From assembly GCA_026702755.1 (NCBI GenBank), contig JAPPBX010000079.1, positions 1-48,014 on the forward strand: a stretch of 48,014 nucleotides of DNA, in the 5' to 3' direction. Position numbers and translations under genes: made by a program. Under the pieces are notes generated by a model. It was given only the letters and a program-made list of their open reading frames with translations, made no database searches and was not told where the DNA came from. This document shows positions 43,684-48,014 of this stretch, in pieces. This stretch comes from Candidatus Poribacteria bacterium. Lineage in GTDB: Bacteria > Poribacteria > WGA-4E > WGA-3G. Each line of letters begins with the position of its first letter. Within the stretch, counting starts at the first letter, position 1.

Positions 43684-44967
43684 TTACAACGCGAAGGTCT
43701 TCTCATCGTCAAGAGCCATCAGCGCGAACCATGTATTAATGTCTGTACGCTCTGGCGCAATCTTGTTAATCATATTTGCCATTATCGCCTTATAGCGTTC
43801 ATCTGTGGGACCCATTTGGGTCATCCGTTCGTTGTAGGCTTCGATATCTGCTTCGCTTTTTGAATAATCTGCTTTCAGCCATGTCTCGACTTCTGCATCG
43901 GTTGGCAATGTCTTTAGTGCTTCAGCGAATTCTGCAGCAGAGATGCCAAGGAAAGCGAGCGTTGCCCGATCAATCCCTGAATCCTCGCCATAAAAATAAG
44001 CACCTAATGTGTTGCTGTTAAATGCTCTTCCCTTGTCAATCAACCGTGCGAGTTGAACCATCCCGTAGACATCTGTGTTGTAGGGGCTGCGCGGTGCGCG
44101 ACGTTGGAGGTCAACAATACCGAAACTCAGTTGATCGTCCACGTCCTGAAGTTCTACCCAGGTTGTAATATCTGTCCGGGTCGGATCTACTTCTTGGCAT
44201 CGTGCTTCAAACCGTTCCCGCGTCGTTTCATTGGGCCCGTAGTTTACCAACGTCTGGTTGAACGTCTCAATCTCGTCCTGTGATTTACCGCAGTTTTCCA
44301 GTACCCACGCACCGATTTCAAGGTCGTTTGGATTGTTGACTGCTGCCTCTTGGAAATCTGCAGCTGAAATACCGAGAAACGTTAGGATGCGTACATCTTG
44401 TCCAGAATTGTCGCCGTATACGTATTCACCGATTTTCCCGGCGCGTTCGGCACGTCCTTTATCTGCCATGCGCGCAACACCACAGATACCAGCGATGTCT
44501 CTCGCACGTGCGCTGCGTGGTGGAGCGGCGGTTAAGTCGACCTGCCAGAAGCTTCCCCAATCGTCAAGTTCCATGGACTGAAGCACCGTCGTAATATCGG
44601 TTCTACCGGGCGCAAAGCGAGCGAGTCGATCCTTCAATCGTTGTTTGTGTGCCTCCGTGTCTGGTAGTTGGGTGAGTGCAGCATCATTAAACTCGGCAAT
44701 TTCTGCGGCTGTTTTTCCGCTTGTTTCAAGGATCCAGTGTCCGAGTGCAGAATCATCATGTTCATCAACCACTTCTGCGAAAGCGTCGGCGGAAATTCCT
44801 AAAAACGTTAAGGCGCGCTGGTCCAAACCTGAGCTTTCACCGTAGATATAATCACCGATGGTTTCGGCGTTATGTGCGCGTGCCTTGTCTGTCATCCGTG
44901 CTACACCGACAATTCCAGCAATACCCAAGTTTGAAGGGCGACGTGGTGGTTGGCGTGTCAAATCCAT
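43684..44967 (-). CDS. Triple DUF5069 repeat protein
   Basis: A 427-residue soluble protein made of three tandem copies of a domain of about 140 residues that matches DUF5069. Each has an opening such as DLTRQPPRRPS or DLTAAPPRSARAR, an internal ARMTDKARA or ARMADKGRA, YGESSGLDQRALTFLGISA and a closing APGRTDITT or APERTDINTW. DUF5069 proteins normally have one copy. The function of the family is unknown. The gene is followed by a possible terminator. Confidence 0.8.
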   Translation of the reverse strand: MDLTRQPPRRPSNLGIAGIVGVARMTDKARAHNAETIGDYIYGESSGLDQRALTFLGISADAFAEVVDEHDDSALGHWILETSGKTAAEIAEFNDAALTQLPDTEAHKQRLKDRLARFAPGRTDITTVLQSMELDDWGSFWQVDLTAAPPRSARARDIAGICGVARMADKGRAERAGKIGEYVYGDNSGQDVRILTFLGISAADFQEAAVNNPNDLEIGAWVLENCGKSQDEIETFNQTLVNYGPNETTRERFEARCQEVDPTRTDITTWVELQDVDDQLSFGIVDLQRRAPRSPYNTDVYGMVQLARLIDKGRAFNSNTLGAYFYGEDSGIDRATLAFLGISAAEFAEALKTLPTDAEVETWLKADYSKSEADIEAYNERMTQMGPTDERYKAIMANMINKIAPERTDINTWFALMALDDEKTFAL

Positions 44968-44990
44968 AGTTTATGTCCTTCCAATTCAAA

Positions 44991-45036
44991 AAATAAAGTA
45001 TCGTGCTTTTTACAAATAAAGTATCGTGCTTTTTAC
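44991..45036. repeat. Tandem 23-bp direct repeat
   Basis: Two perfect copies, beginning AAATAAAGTATCGTGCTT, lie between two divergent genes: the triple DUF5069 gene and the cupin gene. It could be an operator. Confidence 0.7.
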
Positions 45037-45099
45037 CGATATTTTATCATATTTAAAGAGAGTGTCAAGCGAAAAAGCACACCGATCCCTTAATTTGCC

Positions 45100-45128
45100 T
45101 TGACATTTTTCATGGAAAATGCTATATT
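45100..45128 (+). promoter_or_regulatory. Strong sigma70-type promoter for cupin gene
   Basis: A perfect TTGACA, 17-bp spacer and TATATT. The ribosome-binding site GGAGG (45145-45149) is 6 bases before the ATG. Confidence 0.8.
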
Positions 45129-45155
45129 CATCTCAAAAGTGCATGGAGGAACGCA

Positions 45156-45788
45156 ATGGGATTTCCTGTTTACGATTACCGCACGGATATACGGAATGTG
45201 TTGGTAACACCGCAAATTCGCTCACGCTTTTTAAAGATGGAACCTGGGCAGAGTGCCCAACTTCATAGCCATGACTTGGGGCATGAAATTTTCCTGATTC
45301 TGGAAGGGCGCGTCGAATTTGAAATTGAGGGTGAAACTGAAGAGTTAGGACCGGGACAAATGTGCGTCGCTCTGGCGGATCAGCCCCATACGGTGCGCGT
45401 TCTTGGTGATGAACCGATGACGATGTATCTCTCTGTTACACCGCATATTCACCCGACGCATACACCGCGTACAGAGGATGGGGAACGGTTACCACACAAT
45501 TTTTCGCCACCTCGCGCTTACGATGTTGATCCCGATGTGCAGGTATCGGTCGCGGAACTCGTTGCTCGGCAGATACACGCAGCACAATTGCTTGAAGAAT
45601 TGACGCAAACATGCGCAGCAGTCCAACAAGAGATGGGCAATCAACTCAAGACTGCTCTCGCCGAAGGGGATGAGGATGCTGCTACCGCAGCGCGCAAAGC
45701 CATGTGGGAGTCGATTTATCCGGTTTACAAGGCTGTTTTTGAGTTAGCTGAGGTTTGGAATACGCTTGCGCCGCGCGCAAGTCAATAA
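45156..45788 (+). CDS. Cupin-domain protein
   Basis: A 210-residue protein. The first 110 residues form a cupin barrel: PGQSAQLHSHDLGHEIFLIL (two metal histidines and a glutamate) and GPGQMCVALADQPHTVR (third histidine). The C-terminal 90 residues are helical (VAELVARQIHAAQLLEELTQ) and of unknown role. No family-specific substrate is visible. It has a strong promoter of its own and no operon partner. Confidence 0.85.
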   Translation: MGFPVYDYRTDIRNVLVTPQIRSRFLKMEPGQSAQLHSHDLGHEIFLILEGRVEFEIEGETEELGPGQMCVALADQPHTVRVLGDEPMTMYLSVTPHIHPTHTPRTEDGERLPHNFSPPRAYDVDPDVQVSVAELVARQIHAAQLLEELTQTCAAVQQEMGNQLKTALAEGDEDAATAARKAMWESIYPVYKAVFELAEVWNTLAPRASQ

Positions 45789-46183
45789 TCTGTTTTTAGC
45801 AGGACTTACGTAAACCTGTTAGCTGCGCTTTACAAGTACACCTAACGACGAAAGTTTTACGGGCGAGTCGCGTAACTCCAAATTAATTTGTTTTGTTTCA
45901 GGGTTTATGGTATACTTAAAAATTAACAAAGGATAGTTTCTCCTGCATTTGCAAAAAAAATTGTTAATTTAAACTGAATTTGATTTGACAACGTTTTAAC
46001 ATTAGGATAAACTTACTTTTAAGAACCTCGTTTAAACGAACCGCCTTTGCGCGTCTGACGGAAGCACACGGGTATCAAGGCGATCCTATATTTTGCGGTA
46101 CGTCTGTTCTCAAACGAGAATCTACATCTGTACCGAAAGGTAGAGAAAACGTCACAATATCAATGAATTATAAGGAGTGTCTT
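45789..46183 (+). promoter_or_regulatory. Intergenic region with candidate promoter
   Basis: TTGACA (45985-45990), a 17-bp spacer and TAAACT may drive the cohesin-spondin gene, with a long leader of about 165 bases. A reversed GTAAGTCCT copy lies near 45800. No gene is visible. Confidence 0.45.
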
Positions 46184-48014
46184 ATGAAAGACCAGCTTTT
46201 TAATAGGAAAGTCCTTTTTTCCTTATTAGCTGTTGTAATGTGTTTGGGATTTACAGCCATGAGTTACGGCGCAGCCGTTGTCTCTGTGGACCCCGCTGAA
46301 GTAGAATCTCCAGCGGCTGGGGAACAACTCATGGTGAATATTAATGTAACGGGTGGTGCAGGGGTCGTCGGTTACCAAGCAACCGTAAACTTCGATGCGA
46401 CTGCGCTCGAATATGTTTCTGCTGCAAACGCCGATTACCTGCCTGCAGGCGCGTTTCCAGTTATAAGACCTGGTGATGGCAGTGTATTGGTTGGTGCTGG
46501 TGGAGCAACAGCAGCCGCAGCCGCCGATGGCACGCTCGCTACGGTAACGTTTAAAGTCATTGAAGCGAAAGCGTCCACTATTAGTTTAACAGGTGTTGTT
46601 CTCTCTGATGCCGCTGCCGCTGAATTAGAAGTCACAACTATGGATGGCATGGTAACTGCTCCCGCTGCAGATGCCGCAGCCGCTGATGATACCGAAGCGG
46701 ATGATACTGAGGCTGATGCCGCAGCCGCTGATGATACCGAAGCGGATGATACTGAGGCTGATGACGCAGCCGCTGATGATACCGAGGCTGAGGCTGATGA
46801 TGCTGAGGCTGATGACGCAGCCGCTGATGATGCTGAGGCTGATGACGCAGCCGCTGATGACGCAGTTGCCGATGACGCAGCTGAAGATGCGCCTGCTGAA
46901 GAACCAGCCCCTGAACCTGTCAGCCAGATGTTCGAGATTACACTCACGAACCTCACTGAGGGTGAACACGGTGTCAGTGGACAAACGTTCTCACCTGCGA
47001 TCTTTGTAGCACATGCCGCCGGTGTTAAACTCGCTGAAGTCGGTCAACCCGCGAATGAAGCGATCGTTGCAATGGCTGAGGGTGGAGATATTTCAGGACT
47101 CGTCGCACTTGCACAAGCTGCTGGCGCGAACGTCGCGATCGCTATGAATGCGGATGGATCGCGCAGATATACGATGCCGGGGCAATCTACGACTGTTACC
47201 GTAACTGCTGATAAAACGAATTCTTCGCTCTCTGTCGGCTCAATGTTGGTCTCAACGAACGATGCGTTCATCGCCGCTATTGACGTACCCCTCTTTGATG
47301 AAGCCGGTATGCCTGTGTCTACGACGATCGACTTAATGGCTTATGACGCTGGTAGTGAAGATAACACGGAGATGGCTTCTGATATTCCGGGACCGCTCGG
47401 TTTAGACGCTGAGATTGATCCGCCAGGCAGTAACGCACGCGTTCCGACCGAAGGTGGTGTGATTGCGCCACACGAAGGGATTCAAGGTGTTGGTGATGTG
47501 GGTGAAGCGTTTGCTTGGGAAGAACCGACAGCGATGTTGACGATTGCCCCTGTTGAAGCACCGCCGGAACCAGAACCAGAACCAGAACCGATAGTTCCTG
47601 GTTTCGATGTCACACTTGGACCCGGCTTGAACATGATTTCCATTCCATTGATGCCAGCAGAACCATATACAGCGAAATCTTTAGCAGAGATGCTCGGTGC
47701 GACAGTTGTCATCCGCTTGGATGCTGCGACGCAGAATTTCGTTGGTTACACGGTTGCTGACGAAGGTTATGGCTTCGGTATTGATGGTGGTCAAGGTTAT
47801 ATCGTAAATACGCCAGCCGGAGCGATGGTGAAGTTCACGGGTGATGCGTGGGACAACCAACCTGAACCGCCGCCACCGCCAGAAGAACCTGCTCCTGAGG
47901 AAAAAGCACCGGCCGATGACGTAGCCGCTGAAGATGCACCTGATGACGATGCCGCAGCTGATGACGCAGCCGCAGACGATGCCGCTGCCGACGCAGGCGA
48001 AGCTGATGACGCAG
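46184..48014 (+). CDS. Secreted cohesin-spondin protein, partial at 3' end
   Basis: ATG with AAGGAG 6 bases upstream; the frame stays open to the window end, giving at least 610 residues. It has a signal peptide (cleavage near MSYGA). Residues about 27-155 are a cohesin-like domain (GYQATVNFDATALEYVS). Residues about 161-240 are an Asp/Ala/Glu-rich repeat. Residues about 248-455 are a spondin-like domain (FEITLTNLTEGEHGVSGQ, IAPHEGIQGVGDV). A module with LGPGLNMISIPL follows from about 473, then another acidic repeat. It is probably secreted and calcium-binding; it reads as an extracellular matrix-like protein. Confidence 0.85.
   Translation, partial: MKDQLFNRKVLFSLLAVVMCLGFTAMSYGAAVVSVDPAEVESPAAGEQLMVNINVTGGAGVVGYQATVNFDATALEYVSAANADYLPAGAFPVIRPGDGSVLVGAGGATAAAAADGTLATVTFKVIEAKASTISLTGVVLSDAAAAELEVTTMDGMVTAPAADAAAADDTEADDTEADAAAADDTEADDTEADDAAADDTEAEADDAEADDAAADDAEADDAAADDAVADDAAEDAPAEEPAPEPVSQMFEITLTNLTEGEHGVSGQTFSPAIFVAHAAGVKLAEVGQPANEAIVAMAEGGDISGLVALAQAAGANVAIAMNADGSRRYTMPGQSTTVTVTADKTNSSLSVGSMLVSTNDAFIAAIDVPLFDEAGMPVSTTIDLMAYDAGSEDNTEMASDIPGPLGLDAEIDPPGSNARVPTEGGVIAPHEGIQGVGDVGEAFAWEEPTAMLTIAPVEAPPEPEPEPEPIVPGFDVTLGPGLNMISIPLMPAEPYTAKSLAEMLGATVVIRLDAATQNFVGYTVADEGYGFGIDGGQGYIVNTPAGAMVKFTGDAWDNQPEPPPPPEEPAPEEKAPADDVAAEDAPDDDAAADDAAADDAAADAGEADDA
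46666..46895 (+). repeat. Low-complexity Asp/Ala/Glu-coding repeat
   Basis: About 230 bp of repeated GATGATACCGAAGC- and GATGACGCAGCCGC-type units encode an acidic linker in the cohesin-spondin gene. A similar block begins near 47925 at the window end. Long opposite-strand open frames here are artefacts of the composition. Confidence 0.7.

Noticed and set aside
46084-46183. Possible riboswitch before the cohesin-spondin gene
   Set aside because: A CCGAAAGGTAG segment looks structured, but no known class (GEMM, TPP, SAM, cobalamin) matches the expected motifs.
46435-47009. Long open frames on the minus strand in the Asp/Ala-rich repeat
   Set aside because: They mirror the low-complexity plus-strand coding repeat, giving Ser/Ala/Ile-rich translations with no ribosome-binding site. 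The plus-strand cohesin-spondin frame explains the region.

Overview
The window looks like a chromosomal segment of a Gram-negative-type, sponge- or marine-associated bacterium, most probably Candidatus Poribacteria. The main clue is a C-terminal sorting/FlgD-like domain beginning with the block PNYPNPFNPETWIPYQL, present in three secreted proteins, a hallmark I associate with that lineage. Supporting clues are cohesin, dockerin and spondin domains, a phytanoyl-CoA-dioxygenase-like protein, many lipoproteins and beta-barrel proteins, moderate GC content and abundant small intergenic hairpin repeats. Taxonomy is inferred, not proven. No rRNA, tRNA, CRISPR array, prophage or transposase gene was seen.

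Layout. 1-9.05 kb: plus-strand genes for surface or secreted proteins (cohesin-dockerin, Ig-like, beta-barrel, DUF2135-like lipoprotein, a 1186-residue YWTD-repeat protein), three of them with the same sorting domain. 9.1-14.7 kb: an FGE-like lipoprotein, a type III glutamine synthetase-like enzyme, a polytopic GT-C-like membrane protein and an outer-membrane protein. 14.8-20.9 kb: thiamine-thiazole genes (thiG; thiS and thiO) interleaved with a PIN-domain module, a HEPN/MNT toxin-antitoxin pair and a PLP-dependent decarboxylase. 21-26 kb: unpartnered transport components (TAXI binding protein, XylF-like binding protein, OppC/DppC-like permease) and a CsgG/FlgT-like protein. 26.3-27.8 kb: a LamG protein and a small lipoprotein. 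27.8-32.6 kb: a coherent minus-strand iron cluster (porin-like protein, imelysin, di-heme oxidoreductase, ferritin-like protein) with two strong Fur-box matches upstream and a near-perfect terminator downstream. 32.7-36 kb: a minus-strand run including a Nudix gene split by an in-frame TGA. 36-46 kb: mostly single genes (phosphotransferase, HAD phosphatase, alpha-carbonic anhydrase, PhyH-like dioxygenase, beta-helix protein, triple DUF5069 protein, cupin). 46.2 kb to the end: a cohesin-spondin protein that runs off the window.

The most unusual layer lies between the genes. There are five MITE-like elements of about 100-145 bp whose inverted arms are built from a 7-bp unit (TTATCAG and variants). 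There are also at least six short REP-like palindromes with a GTAG head, two of them abutting stop codons and one forming an inverted doublet. Other items worth checking are the duplicated small protein beside the PIN gene, the triple DUF5069 fusion, the split Nudix gene and the orphan transporter parts.
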